DNA of 64,000 nt from Notospermus geniculatus (Eukaryota; Nemertea; Pilidiophora; Heteronemertea; Lineidae), in NCBI GenBank assembly GCA_002633025.1, contig NMRB01001001.1, positions 76,675-140,674 of the forward strand, in the 5' to 3' direction. The notes beneath the pieces were generated by a model that was not told the DNA's origin, searched no databases, and was given only the letters and a program-made list of their open reading frames with translations. The position numbers were made by a program, and so were the translations under genes. Shown one piece after another: positions 45,627-57,599 of the stretch; the stretch's first letter is position 1, and each line of letters opens with the position of its first letter.

Positions 45627-47489
45627 AAAGTACAGTATACGATATGAAAAACGAATCTCCGCAGAGCGAGATGAGACATTCCCGGGTTCACTTAGTACCT
45701 GCCGTATATTATGAATGAGTAATGACGCAAAAACTACTGGGTCACTGTAATAGTCAGTGGGAGTGGAAACAAATCCGTAATGCCATCTCGTGCCACTGAA
45801 TAAGTAAAAAATGTCAAGGTGAAGACCATTTTATCTCTTCGAGTCATATCTCCGTATAGTATCCCTAGTCATTATTACATTTCTTAATTAACGTCCACAT
45901 CGTTAATAGACTTCTTGTTATAGGTGTTAGCGCTAGTGATCACATCTAGGATAAGCTGATTATTTATAGATGGACATGAGACGTTGTGACATAAACAACA
46001 GTAGGTGGACGGAATGGCCTTGTTGTATTTTGTAAGGGACGTGATGACCGACTCAGCAACGCGGAAACCACCGGGGGACTCCGGGAGACACTTCAAATCT
46101 CTGGGTAGACTTGCCAACCAACGCCGCGAAATGGCGGCGGTTCTTTCGAGGACATCGTGAACTCCATCGCGCATCATAAAATGTTTCTAAATACCCGCTC
46201 ATATGACACTAAAGGCTGGTTAATGTGTGGGATGTGCAGAAAGAGCTGCTCAAGATCCATCTGCGCACAGAGGAAGAACAACTCCTTTCAGCCAAATGAC
46301 ACGGACACCTCGATTCTCAACCACATCACTTTCAGGTTCGTTTCTGAACTAATGGGTTTTGAGGCAACACCGAAGGCTTTCTTATTCATGGGATTATCTC
46401 GCTCTCACAGTAAAACAAAACAAAGCCACCTACAAAATGCCACAAGCAATTACAGGCCAACTCATTCCGCAAACAATGACTTGGATACTTTATTTTCCAT
46501 GGTGTAGTATTAAAAATCAAACTTAAGATTAGTTTTGTCTCTACCTCTTGTTTCCTTTGACAGTTTCACGAGGATAATGAGGACAGCTTTCTCGTTGTCA
46601 TGGTTATGCTACTTTCCTTCACTGTTATTCATTTTTGATGCGTTGACTAACGCGAGTTCTCTTATCTACTCCGAAAGAAAAATGGGCGAGGTTTGGCACG
46701 TCATCATGATCTTTTTGTCCTGATTGCGAGGTTTGCACAGCCTCATTTGCCTCTGCATCTTCGGTTCATTTCAGTCAATTCTCATTAGCGCATCACAGTA
46801 GTAAGTAAATACTAACTGTTGCCAGAGGATAGAAGCGTAAGGACCCATATGAACTTTAAAAAACGTATTTCTTGGAGCTTCAGGCAGAAATTACGATAGA
46901 AAATGTTGCACCGACAAGGAAAATGTCAAAACTAATCGGCATTCTAAAGGAAAGGTTTCGTGTTGTATCAAAAAGAATGCACTGGGAACTTCATTCATTA
47001 AAATTCAACTCAGAAAGGTCGGATTTTTATTGTTTTAGTTGCAGTATTTATCAATGACAGTGGTTCATTGATGAACGACGTTACCGTCGTATGTCGTTGA
47101 TTAATAGAAAAGAGACGAGCATTAAGAGAACTAATTGACTACAGAGGGAAATTAACTCACGCACAGCATGCTGGGATTGTGAATGGTTCCCTTAGATCTG
47201 TGGTAAGATACCCTGGGAATGATTCGACGTAATCAAGTATATTGGTGTCGGGTTGAATTAGAGGCGCCACGGGAGTACTGGGTTTGTTTGTATGTTAGAT
47301 TTGGGAAGGCTGTAGGATGATGTGACGGAGCTGGGTGGATTGGAAGGAAGAGAAATGCTTTTCCAATGACGCAATCTCGGGTATTTGTTCAGGGGCAGAT
47401 GTGAGGGAAAGCTGAGAAGCAGACAAGGCTGTATTTACTTCTCTTTGGTTGAAATACATCTACATTTGCATACACCGCAAATAAATCCC
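45627..47489. other. gene-free stretch
   Basis: Frames at 45884..46177 (minus) and 46157..46507 (plus) reach ~100 codons, but I find no domain or clear splice context. Confidence 0.35.
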
Positions 47490-47740
47490 CTAGCAACCAA
47501 GATGGCGAAGGGCCGTCGAAACGAAAGATAGCAGCGCCACAGCGGTGAAACGAGGAAATGCCTAGCAACCAAGATGGTAGACTAGTACCTGGTCCTACTT
47601 ATGGTGTCGCTTTTGAATGCAAAAGCCCGATGTAAAATAGTTAGGGTCGGGTACCAGTCTACCAAGATGGCGGAAGACCGTCGAAACGAAGAATAGCAGC
47701 GCCACAGCGGTGAAAGGAGGAACCCAGACGAACAAAAAAC
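47490..47740. repeat. tandem ~71-bp unit interrupted by a DNA element
   Basis: CCTAGCAACCAAGATGG with CCGTCGAAACGAA and AGCAGCGCCACAGCGGTGAA occurs at 47490-47560 and again after the insert at 47662-47730. Confidence 0.8.
47578..47661. mobile_element. 84-bp deleted relative of the 23197..23567 element
   Basis: Same ends (TAGACTAGTACCTGGTCCTA and GGTACCAGTCTA) with the centre removed, flanked by the 9-bp direct repeat CCAAGATGG (47569-47577 and 47662-47670). Confidence 0.85.
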
Positions 47741-48242
47741 AAAGCATAAATGTCGGCGACTATCGCATGATGTGAAAGACATTGTGGACAAAGCCCATTA
47801 GCAAATACTGTCATTATCAGGTTTTTCAGTGGTCATACTCTTATTATTGTGTTGATTAAGAGCTTGACTGGCCTGCGGTCGTAACTGAGAATGTCACGCA
47901 ATGGAATGATGAGCGAGTAATCTTAGTTATATCGTCCCCGGATGGGTGTAATCCCCGATATATCTGTATCAATAAATGATGGCTTTGCTGACCATGTTCA
48001 CGTACTGACCTATCGTACGGAGAACCGGATGTAGTAAACTGGAAAATATGGTATGTTATTTGCATATTGGGATTCGATACTGGTTGGATATTACCAATAT
48101 ATCAATAAACTACGGCCATTCCAGGACGGAGTTTGCCGATGTTACGGTAATGCGTTGACCCTGTGCGGAGCGCAGGCTGAAGTCGGCACACGACAATAGG
48201 AGCTGTCAGTCAGTTGACCAATAGGAGTCACTACGGTCCAAT
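47741..48242. other. gene-free stretch
   Basis: Nothing recognised. Confidence 0.35.
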
Positions 48243-49086
48243 TCAATGCCTAGCGGACCCATTCGTGGTTGACTGAGCACCAATCAGGAGAATTTTATAT
48301 GTTGTATTGGTTGGATAGAACTTTGCTGCTGCCGTCTTTTGGCGACAAGTGCGGCTGACTGCTCCTGTTGATGTCGGGTCATCGTCGTTCGCCACTTTTC
48401 GCATAAACGACATTCCCAGCTTTGACATCTTTGACCATTCATGCAGTTGACGCCTAGTGGCGCCTGACAACCTTTCCCAGACATGGCTAAGTCGAGGTAT
48501 CTTCAACCCCACATTGAACTACCGGCCTATCGAATGGCAAAACATCCCGTGCGTAATCAAAAGAAATTTCGTCTGAATGCAATGCCGAAGACAGCTAATC
48601 ACACTTCTTCTATTTGCCGTGGTCTTTATGGTAAATAGACCTGATAATCCGCGGCATTGAGAGAGGAAGATCGCAGATCCGAGGACGTTCGTGCCGTTTA
48701 CGCTATCGAGTGTCGGTCGATAAGTCAGGTTCCATCTGACAGGTAGTTCGTCGCCTGCTTGACACGTGCTGTGACAGGCCTGCATCGGCTAATCTACTTC
48801 ATATCATCCAACTGCATTGAAGAATCAAACCATGCACTGATATCATTATCTCATTGGCTTTTGTCCGAAATCGATCGAAGTCAACAGGCTGAACTTTTAA
48901 ACATATCGTAAAGCTCGGCATTATTCCTCCACGAACGGAGACAAAACTATTTGGCGACATATTTCGTGCTTCCGAAAGCGGAGACAGGTGGCATTTTAAC
49001 AGAACAGGACTGAATAAGACAGATAATGTTTCATTGTGACCAGGAGCAGCAGATGCCGCGTCCGTCAAACCGCAGACATTGATCAC
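48243..49086 (-). other. possible exons of an unknown gene
   Basis: Three minus-strand frames (49086-48799, 48785-48519, 48512-48243) look more protein-like than the background. One has a cysteine-rich patch (CHSTCQAGDELPVRW) after a plausible acceptor GATGCAG and before a possible AG|GTCTAT donor. Another follows GTTGAAG|ATACCTCG. I cannot chain them with confidence and recognise no domain. They may be chance. Confidence 0.2.
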
Positions 49087-49089
49087 GAG

Positions 49090-49875
49090 TAGGATTGATT
49101 AGATATAAAGTGGACAATCAAGGGTTGACTTGGAGAGCTCCACTCGTCTCTGCCGTCGCCGCCTTTCTATTCACAACTTGCCATCCCACGATGAGCCCAT
49201 CGGCGTCACTATACCAAGTCAATTGATTATCCGTACGAGGCGTATTCATTTCACAGGACAACTTATGCTATTCTACGGTGTAAATGGAGAAATTGCTATG
49301 GAGCCTTGAGCTCGTAGGGTTTTCATAAGAAGAACTAGCACACTGACCAAGCCAATTTGGACCGCACGAGGGAGTTTGTGACGTTTTTGGGATAACCGAT
49401 AAGTGCATTCGTTTATTCGTTGCAATTTTTTGCAATAGGTTTTTGCGTATATGTAATATTGGATACATCATTTGCTCATAAAGGAAAAGGATACGTCAAT
49501 AACTGTCCAATTACCATCAATTACCGGTGGTAAGTAGCACTTTCATCCAGATTTAATTTAATTGCTTCGATGCTTAATTGATTGAGAAATTGTGATTGAT
49601 TGATTGACAGGTTAGTGGTGGAGCTTGTCGTCTTGGTAACGATTCGATATCTAATCTTTTTTGTAATCAAAATATATCTCTGCATCGGATGTGATTGCAT
49701 CAACGATATCAGGACGAAATCTAATCCTGTTGTCGGCTAGGGTATGGATTACCAATAGATACTGTGCCAGTATCGTCAGGAATCAGAATCATCCACAGAA
49801 ATATTCTGCTGGAATTATCAGTTTCCGGATGATGGTGACCACATCAGCAGATTTCTTGATAATGTTGAGTTCTTA
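49090..49875. other. gene-free stretch
   Basis: Nothing recognised apart from simple AATTGATTGA-type repetition near 49555-49610. Confidence 0.35.
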
Positions 49876-50118
49876 AGCCTAGTTTATACTTCGACGCACG
49901 ACCATCGCCGGCGACCGACGCGCGTTCTTGCGTTCGACGCCGACCCCGTCGTACGATTTGGTCGGCGTCCGGTCGCGAGGCTGTTATTACTTGAGTCGTT
50001 TCATAACGGGTCGCCGTCGCTAAAGTACGCTGGACTATGAATCAATTCCGCGAAGTCGGCGTCCAGATTTGATCGGGCGTCGGACGCCGATGGTCTTGCG
50101 TCGAAGTATAAACTAGGC
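49876..50118. mobile_element. PIF/Harbinger-type MITE (243 bp)
   Basis: Ends AGCCTAGTTTATACTTCGAC and complement, with TTA on both sides (49873-49875 and 50119-50121). The interior is rich in GACGCCGAC-like words. Confidence 0.85.
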
Positions 50119-50121
50119 TTT

Positions 50122-50986
50122 ACTCAATGCGCTTTACGTTATTACCCCAAGACCTACCCTTGTTCGTCGAAGATCTCTTCAACTCCTTGGGGAGCAAGCA
50201 GTCGAGCTGCAGTTCAAGATCAACGCTACAAGCAAATCAACCATAGGCCTAAAGCCTTCTCTACCAGCTACGTATCCCTTCAACACCTGGGTGAGGTTAT
50301 CAATGCAAAGGGACTCACCCAAAGTCTCACACAGAACTGACAACCAAATAAGGGACCTTCTGATCGCTGATCTCAGACCCCAACCACTAGACCATTACAA
50401 CTCCTCACGACATCAAACCGCGGAAAAGCCACCGCCGAAATCGTAGTAGCCTAATTACAGAAACGGGGATAGGAATCCAATCTTACAAGTAGATCCGCCA
50501 TATCTTAATGGTCACGTTACCTAGTAAACTAGTACCATCAAATACTCATCCTTTCCCGCTGGTATTACAGTCATCGCCAATTTCGATTGGTTTTATATGA
50601 AATATTGGATATCGGTACAGCTACCCGGCTGGAATTTAATTTGAAGAGATTTATTTCATGGGTTTTAGGTATATGCCAAGCGGTCATAGAACCGTAAACA
50701 ACGTTCTTTCTTGGTGTGGCTGGGGTTTTTTGCTTCTGCCTCCGATGACAACCATTCCACTTATTTTGGCAACGTATTGTCTTCTTCTGATTCTGATTTC
50801 CCCAATAAACGTAACAAAAACGATGTCTTAGACACAGCTGCAGCTGCTTCTGACGAAGGTGGAGCTTCCCAAGAGTAAAGACAGAAATTAGCTAAAGTCT
50901 GATTCTTCTTTCGCGGCTGAACAGCACGTGTTTCAAAGTCAATTAATTTCCGAAAAGAACTGAGTTGAAGACGTTTCATCTTCTTA
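50122..50986. other. gene-free stretch
   Basis: Nothing supported. Confidence 0.35.
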
Positions 50987-51342
50987 AGCCTCGCTTATGT
51001 CGCCCTTACGTACAGTCAGAACTAGTTGGCAACTGATAATCGGCGCATAGTTGGAACTAATCAGTCACAACTACTAGGTGACATAAGCTCTCGGGCGTCA
51101 GCGAGTAACTAGTTGCAAACTAAAAATATCCCGATCCTGAAAATTGCACGTGTTCAACTTCAGCGCGTTTTACTTAAAATCAAAAGAAATCTGTGTCGAC
51201 ATAAGCATTCAAAAGACGGCGAAAAACTAGTTCCAGGTATTTGCGACCGATCGGTATTTTTCTAGTCGGTGGCGACATAAGTTATCAGTTGCAACTTGTT
51301 GACGCTATTTCTATCACAGCGTAGGGCGACATAAGCGAGGCT
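50987..51342. mobile_element. PIF/Harbinger-type MITE, AGCCTCGCTTATGTCG family, copy 1
   Basis: Ends AGCCTCGCTTATGTCGCCCT and complement, TTA on both sides. The interior is a patchwork of ACTAGTTGCAACT, AACTAGTTGGCAACT and GACATAAG words in both orientations. Inverse-orientation relative at 59040..59496. Confidence 0.88.
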
Positions 51343-52011
51343 TTAGACAACAAGGGAAGAAGTGAATAGTTCCCATTTCCTCTCCTCCTCGCTTCGTAGG
51401 CCAAAGCTTCGATTGCAAAAGAGAAGGTTTTATCCACCAATTTCCCGTCTGAATTCAGCCGAACATTAAGAGTTTTATCTCGGAAAAAAGAGCATTACTG
51501 TGGTATTTCATATCGCGGAGCGTCTTTCTAAAGCTTTGTCCTTTTCTCTTTCCGAAACAACTTCCAAAAGCGTAGCAGACGACATTGTCGGTCCCTTTTT
51601 ATCCAAATTGATGACAAAGGAAAGATTAATTCGAAAAAGGAGTCTGACTTTCAGCTGTCTAATGGATGTTGCGTACTATATATATCAAATTGCTGGTTCG
51701 CTACTTCCTCTGATTCATGGTCGCTGTTATCTATACTTCATTTCCAATGTAGGCTATCGAACACTAAGGGAGTCCCCACACATATCACTCAGTCCTAGCC
51801 TTTCACTCGATGACACCGAACAAATATTGTTCGTTTTAAAAGTCAATGATAAAGTTCTCAATCAAAACATTGTGGTTGTATTCATTCATAGAGAAGAGGA
51901 TGTCTGGCCTGGTATCACTTCATCTATTGATCCAGACAGTTGAACAACGGGAGACACCAATTTCTTGTGGCTGTAACCCTCCCCTTTCTGGCCACAGCAA
52001 ATTAAAGATCT
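51343..52011. other. no gene supported
   Basis: Contains a 147-codon plus-strand frame (51500..51943) beginning MVFHIAERLSKALSFSLSE. The composition is not clearly non-coding, but no domain, splice context or paralogue in the window supports it. Confidence 0.3.
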
Positions 52012-52240
52012 ATAGAGGTTCTTCACGTGACGTCACATTTCCATGACGACATGATGCCGCCATATTAGCCGTCAAAATGTCAAGCGACGTCACGGCATGA
52101 ACACAGCATCAACACACAGATCGTGACGTCAAAATGTCATGGGGACAGTTTTGACGTCGTCACCGGACATTTGACGGCCAACATGGCCGATTCTTTGCAG
52201 TCACGTGACCGTTGTGACGTCAGTGAAGAACCCCTATTCG
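52012..52240. repeat. GACGTC-rich dispersed repeat, copy 3 (full length)
   Basis: Best-preserved copy. Begins near TATAGAGGTTCTTCACGTGA and ends with TGACGTCAGTGAAGAACC, an inverted terminus, so it is probably a MITE. Contains repeated TGACGTCA/GACGTCAC words, GACGGCCAACATGGCCGA and GTCACGTGACCG. Confidence 0.75.
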
Positions 52241-52278
52241 GCTTATCAAGATAAATCTATCAGGAAGCTGGAGAACAA

Positions 52279-52397
52279 TACCGCCACTTGGAGGCGCTGT
52301 GAGCGGTTGTACCTTTTTCGACGTCTCGTCCGACGTCTTTGGTAGCACACTCGCAGCGCCGCCCTGGCGGGATAAAAACGTTGCGCGGGTTCCTCAT
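52279..52397. mobile_element. GAGGAACC-family element, short copy
   Basis: GGAGGCGCTGTGAGCGG ... CGTCTCGTCCGACGTC ... CTCGCAGCGCCGCCC ... GCGGGTTCCTCA: the same modules as at 26396 and 33955. Confidence 0.65.
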
Positions 52398-52963
52398 TGT
52401 CGCCTTTACATGAGTCACGAAATCTCGCGGCAGTTTACTTATGTGTTGATGAACATCATGCAGTAAGCGTCATCCCGAAGAAGGAATCGCACAACAATAT
52501 GTTCGTTTATTGACTCATCTAGTCGATTTTGATCAAATATCTTCTATTTGCCTGGACAAACGTAGTCAATATCTCAAGCAAATGTATTTACCGTGTACAG
52601 GCAAGAAGTTCAAAGACCACTCGGTTGTGAGACTATAGGGATGTAATGAATACAAACAAGTGACCTTGAAAAGGCCTTGAGTAGCGATGGGAGAGGTCGT
52701 GACTGGAAAGAGCAAACAGCTTGGCAATTTGTTTCGCCAGACGAGCGTGAGGCTCTTGGGGACACTACCCGACACACAATTAATATCAAGAGTAAGATGG
52801 AGCCCCAGTTTCGGTTGCGATCTTCGTCGGCCTTGGATTCTAAAAATAATTCCATTGGTGCAACCAGCATCACAGGTGGTAATCCGCCATCTTTTTTCCA
52901 CTTCTAAAAAGGAGAAGTCAAATGACTTCCCAAAAAATCCTGTTTGCCAACGATCGTCAAATG

Positions 52964-52975
52964 AGGCATAAAAAA
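52964..52975 (-). terminator. Pol III T-run after tRNA-Pro
   Basis: Six consecutive T on the minus strand shortly after the discriminator base, as used by RNA polymerase III. Confidence 0.85.
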
Positions 52976-52976
52976 G

Positions 52977-53048
52977 GGGCTCGTCCGGGAATCGAACCCG
53001 GGACCTCTCGCACCCGAAGCGAGAATCATACCGCTAGACCAACGAGCC
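52977..53048 (-). tRNA. tRNA-Pro (anticodon CGG)
   Basis: Minus-strand 72-base cloverleaf: acceptor GGCTCGT pairs with ACGAGCC, D arm from GGTCTAGCGGTATGAT, anticodon stem TCTCGC/GCGAGA around the loop TTCGGGT (anticodon CGG, proline), T arm CCGGG-TTCGAAT-CCCGG, discriminator C. A- and B-boxes are consensus (TGGTCTAGCGG, GGTTCGAATCC). The downstream CCCCTTTTTT run is a Pol III terminator. No intron. All stems pair, so it is probably functional; the sequence closely resembles the usual animal proline tRNA. Confidence 0.97.
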
Positions 53049-53223
53049 ATGGTTGGCTAACCGATCATGACCCGCGGTCAGTATGGAAACGATGGCTTAG
53101 TGACCTCCGACAGGTTTGCGGTTCATTGTCCCCGGACTTGGTTTTGTGATCTCTCCCCTCCCAGAAAAACAGCAACCGATGGTGCTGGGCCTCATTTTAT
53201 AGTCCGACCATTCCTTGCTGACT

Positions 53224-53280
53224 AGTCAGGCCAGTGTACTTTGCTTTGAACGGTTCAAAGCAAAGTACACTGGCCTGACT
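53224..53280. repeat. 57-bp perfect palindrome
   Basis: AGTCAGGCCAGTGTACTTTG... and its exact complement, 28-base arms with one central base. It lies about 175 bp upstream of the tRNA gene. Confidence 0.95.
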
Positions 53281-55079
53281 GGTTCAACCAGCCTGACAAA
53301 TCCTGGTGAGCAAACACAGAAGTTCATGTCTGTGAGATTGGAAGTCGTGACTGTGAATTTGTGCGCCTTGTCGCGGACCTCAAACTCGCCGAGATGAAGT
53401 AACACACACAGGTTTCACAGACCAAGATCTCAGTGAACTTCCGTCTGTGTTGGACCAACTTTAGGGTTTTGTTTCCCCAAGCTTCCTTTCTGGGGAAGAT
53501 CAGATGCTCATCGATAACCAGCATGTCCTGTCATCCGATTTCATATTTTTCAATTTTTTTTTCAAAGGTTATGTTGCTAACTTTGGAAAAGTACACGGTG
53601 GCAACTTTCTAACAAATATCATAGATGCAAACAGCAGGACAGCGTTTGATACTATTTTTAGTCACCTTCAGTCAAATCCTCAAAGTTTTCATATGCTTAG
53701 AGTTTTCTGGCACTGCTTTTCTGTTACCATATGAATGGGCTTAGCAATCTTTTGGGACGCCACCTTTGACGATGTGTCTTTTTGAACCTTCAATCTGGTT
53801 AAATATCAAAGACGGGAGTAGTGATTCTTCCCTTCAAGGGTAGAATTTGACACAAAGGGTGGCAGTATCTCTGGAGGTTGTCCAGTGACGTCACTGCATG
53901 GCAGACTGTGATTGGTCCTCAGCATGTATTTGACAACTATCAGTAAATCTGGTTAGTTCGTTCCTATGCGCGTTGCCAAGTCGGGACCCACCATTCCCAG
54001 CCTCGAACGCACGTTTCGTGCAGCGTGAGTGTGGGGTTTAGCAAGTAGCACAAAGATTCATTGGCTCTGCCTGAAACGAAACGCCACCGAACTTTTGAGC
54101 CTAGTTTTTCTTAAAATAACCCGAAGTCGCAATCAGCGTTCCTTGAAATATTTGAAACGTTCCAAGACGTAATTCACGTCATACGGCAGTTCGTGAATGG
54201 TTTAAGTAATAGAATCATCCAAGATTCACATTACAGGGATCTCACGGGATTCCAAATGACAAAACGAAGCCAGAATTCCAATAAAGCTTCCAGTTATCGC
54301 CATTACAAGAAAGACACTCAACTTTTACTGATGCGCAGGTTTAGCAATGGATTTAACTATTTGGAATTCGGATGGCGTTCACCGTGAAGGTTCAATGATG
54401 ACGGTAATAAGATTTCACGATTTATTTCCCTATTATCACGTGTAATGTGAACTGTTTATCTGATGTTCAACTGTAAAGAGATGTGTTGGCAAAACGGCCA
54501 TGAATTAAGAGACCAATTACAATTTATCTTGTCCACTTGGGCACCATCATCCTGAAAAACCAGGACCAAATCTCCACTCCACCTGACCGTTGGTATTTCT
54601 CGCTTGAACAGCCAGCGTTCCTTAGACAGGATTAATCACCTCATGGAGGGCGAATGTCTAGCCCTATAATTGACGTATTGTCAAAATTTTAAAGTCAATG
54701 AAATATTTAGACAATCTTTCCAAGCCACGTCTCCCCCTTGGTTATAAATCAAATCCCAAACCTCACCGAAATAATGAAGTTAGTCGAAATAGGCTATCCC
54801 TGGTGAAAAATAAAGCGTAGAAAAGCATTATATTCTGGTTGTGTTGACTGATTATTTCACAATCTTTGATCAGACATGGCTTAGCTAACATAGACAATTG
54901 ATCAGGTCGGCACTAATAAGTCATTAATGTGCCTCGCCGAGGGGATCAAATAACAAAACAAATACGTTTATTTGATTAGCAATCTATCACGTCTCAATAT
55001 GGCTTCTTGCCATTGGGTCTGCTGTCGAGCAGCCGAGGAATGGTTCACGAAATCCTTCTATATACTATACAAGTGTGTA
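53281..55079. other. gene-free stretch
   Basis: No gene or repeat that I can support. Confidence 0.35.
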
Positions 55080-55560
55080 GATTTGCATACGACTGGTTTG
55101 TGGGTCTGCTCCACAATCCACCATTCCCGGATACCATTCTATAATCATGCATTTTGTTTGTTGTGAGTCTGGCTATGGGATGAGTACTTCCATGGTCTAC
55201 CCAATCTTTGAGGATTTGAGTGGGGTTCCTCCAAGACCCAACCAACCAACACCATTCTTATCAGCTGTGCTGAACCAGCCACTTCCATTCAATGCCCTGT
55301 CTTGCTCGCGAGCTAGCTCAACTGACCATGTCAAGCAACCATTCAGATCATCCTGCGTTGCACCTTGTCTCTCCTCAACCAAATATTACCATTCCCCATA
55401 TGTTGCTCATGTCATCCTTATAATATAAATTGTGTACTCAACCAACCACTACCATTCAATCCCCATGTATTGCTCATGAGCTATCTCAACCAACCACAGG
55501 CATAAGTCTGCTCGACCAACTATTACCACTCTCAGTCTGATCCTCCCTATTTGTTGATTG
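55080..55560. repeat. degenerate tandem repeat
   Basis: Motifs CAACCAACCACTACCATTCA, TGTTGCTCATG and GAGCTAGCTCAAC recur several times at irregular spacing, consistent with an old minisatellite. Confidence 0.5.
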
Positions 55561-56339
55561 GTTTGGTAACTAGACATCATAAACCTGGGGCTGCTTATGC
55601 CACTCATACTTGATCAGTTCAACAGGCCATATTCCCCTGGAACCTCAAAGCTTGCCGAAAATATGACACTTGAGAAACCATCTTCTCGCCTGTTCCACGT
55701 AGGCCACAGACGCATACAGATAAGATGTTCACAGCCGCTAACGGTATACAAACCTGAACCATCAGAAGCAAAAAAACATGAAAAGCCAACCTATTAAGGT
55801 GTATATTAAACGGTTGAAGTTCTTTTCTATCTCATCCGGTGTTTTGAAACTGGATGTCACATCCAGATGACGAAGTATCGTCCCCGGGACACCCTTCTCC
55901 TTATTCTAATGTCAACAAAAGGTTTAGATTTCCTTTTCCAACAACCGCCAGTGTCATCCATCACTGTCACGCCTAGCATTCAAATCCAACATCATCATAT
56001 TCTTTCCGATTATTAAATTTCTATCATAAGAAAGCATGTGATTGAGCTCAGACGATGAGAAAGACGCCAGGGCTATTAACTCTTTCGGTTGGGGGCTGGT
56101 TGTTGGAAAGATCAGATGAAAACATGGTGGCGCATTCAAGGCAGGTTTCGCCGCAACTTCGGGAAAGTCCGGAAGGCTTCGGAGAGGACACCAGCACCAA
56201 TGCCAAAGACGGAGAAAGCAGTGCGATCTCGTGGGCCATATTCATACGCATGCCTACTCATCAATGGTTCTCAGATCTTTTGGAGGATGAGATGGGTTTC
56301 CAAGGACGTCGTGACGCGATGTTATTGCATTGCTTCGCT
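55561..56339. other. gene-free stretch
   Basis: A 148-codon plus-strand frame (56055..56501) runs into the repeat at 56340..56412, so it is not regarded as a gene. Confidence 0.35.
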
Positions 56340-56412
56340 CTGTTTTTGACGTCTTCGGTCGTGCGCTCGCAGCGCCGCCCTGCCGGGACAAATAGTTATG
56401 CGGGTTCCTCAT
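56340..56412. repeat. GAGGAACC-family fragment
   Basis: GACGTCTTCGGTCGTGCGCTCGCAGCGCCGCCCTGCCGGG and GCGGGTTCCTCAT modules are shared with the other copies (longer motif seen at 56348..56405). Confidence 0.6.
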
Positions 56413-56729
56413 CCACACAGAATCAAACGAAGCAAAGGTCGTCTGGTTTCAAAGTTTTCATCTCCAAATCATGTCGTACTTTGATCGATGATGATGAATG
56501 ATGATAAATCCTGTTATTTGCAAATTGATTTCGAATCATGTTGTAAATGGATTTCTTATTCTCGTCTAGTAATCCTTTTCAAATGTAGCATGTTTAAATA
56601 CAGCTGTCATTTGACAGCTGGGACAGAAAGCGCTTGTCTTTTCGAATGCTCATCACTTCTGTACTGTGGTGAAGAAGACTGGTTCTTGTTCGTTCTGCTG
56701 GGAGACGAAAAGTCAGACCCCTTGGCAAC

Positions 56730-56940
56730 AGAGGTTCTTCACGTGACGTCACATTTCCATGACGACACGATGAAAATGTCAAACAACGTCACATGAACAC
56801 AACGTCAACACAGAGACTGTGACGTCAAAACGTCATGACGTGATCGTTTTTGACGTCATCGCCGGCCATTTGACGACCAACATGGCCGATTCTTTGCACT
56901 CACGTGACCGTTGTGTTGTCAGTGAAGAAGCTCTATAGAT
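56730..56940. repeat. GACGTC-rich dispersed repeat, copy 4
   Basis: GAGGTTCTTCACGTGACGTC start, CAACATGGCCGATTC, GTGACCGTTGTG end; matches copy 3 with small deletions. Confidence 0.75.
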
Positions 56941-57599
56941 TACTGTTCCTCTTGCCGAACATGTGATGCACTGGGACCAGACCTTCCCTGGCATGCCCAA
57001 GATGCCATGCAGTATCTCTCCCAGGCCACTCCCCTATCTTATTGAAGCGTCTGGCCTGAGTAACAGACGACACGACATGAAACTAAATTGTGCATCCAGG
57101 ATTCCAATTTACGAGCCCTGTCGCATGCCTCATCGAACTTGTCAATGGATTGCGGCTTAAATTTAAAGATTTAAAGCTAGGATCTGATACAGGCACTCAG
57201 CCGGTCATTTGAATCAATCAGGTGAGAGAGACTTCAAATCCAGCATGTGGATTTCAGGAGGAGGGGCGATTAAACTGCTCGTGAGATGGAAGTCTGAGAA
57301 GGACATTTCCTAAAGAGATTTTAATGCCCACCGATCAAGAAAATGTTGCAATAGACCGTAATGACTGGACGGAATCTGCGACTTGGTGTCCCTTGAACAT
57401 GCAAAAGAGGAGATTTCGAAACCGAGCTATGACTGCGGTTTGCTGAAGCTTTGTGCAGGAGGAGTGCATTGGATTTTTATATCAGGCTGAAGCCAAAGCA
57501 TTGTTGGCCCTGGTAAGGTACTCATGCTTCCTCTCTAACTTGGTTGAGGTCTTCTACCAGGGTACGGCCAGGGATTGATTCATTCCAAATGGCCATGGT

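Noticed and set aside
51500-51943. 147-codon plus-strand frame
   Set aside because: No domain, no splice signals that extend it, no paralogue; kept only as a remark.
56055-56501. 148-codon plus-strand frame
   Set aside because: Runs into a dispersed repeat; no recognisable domain.
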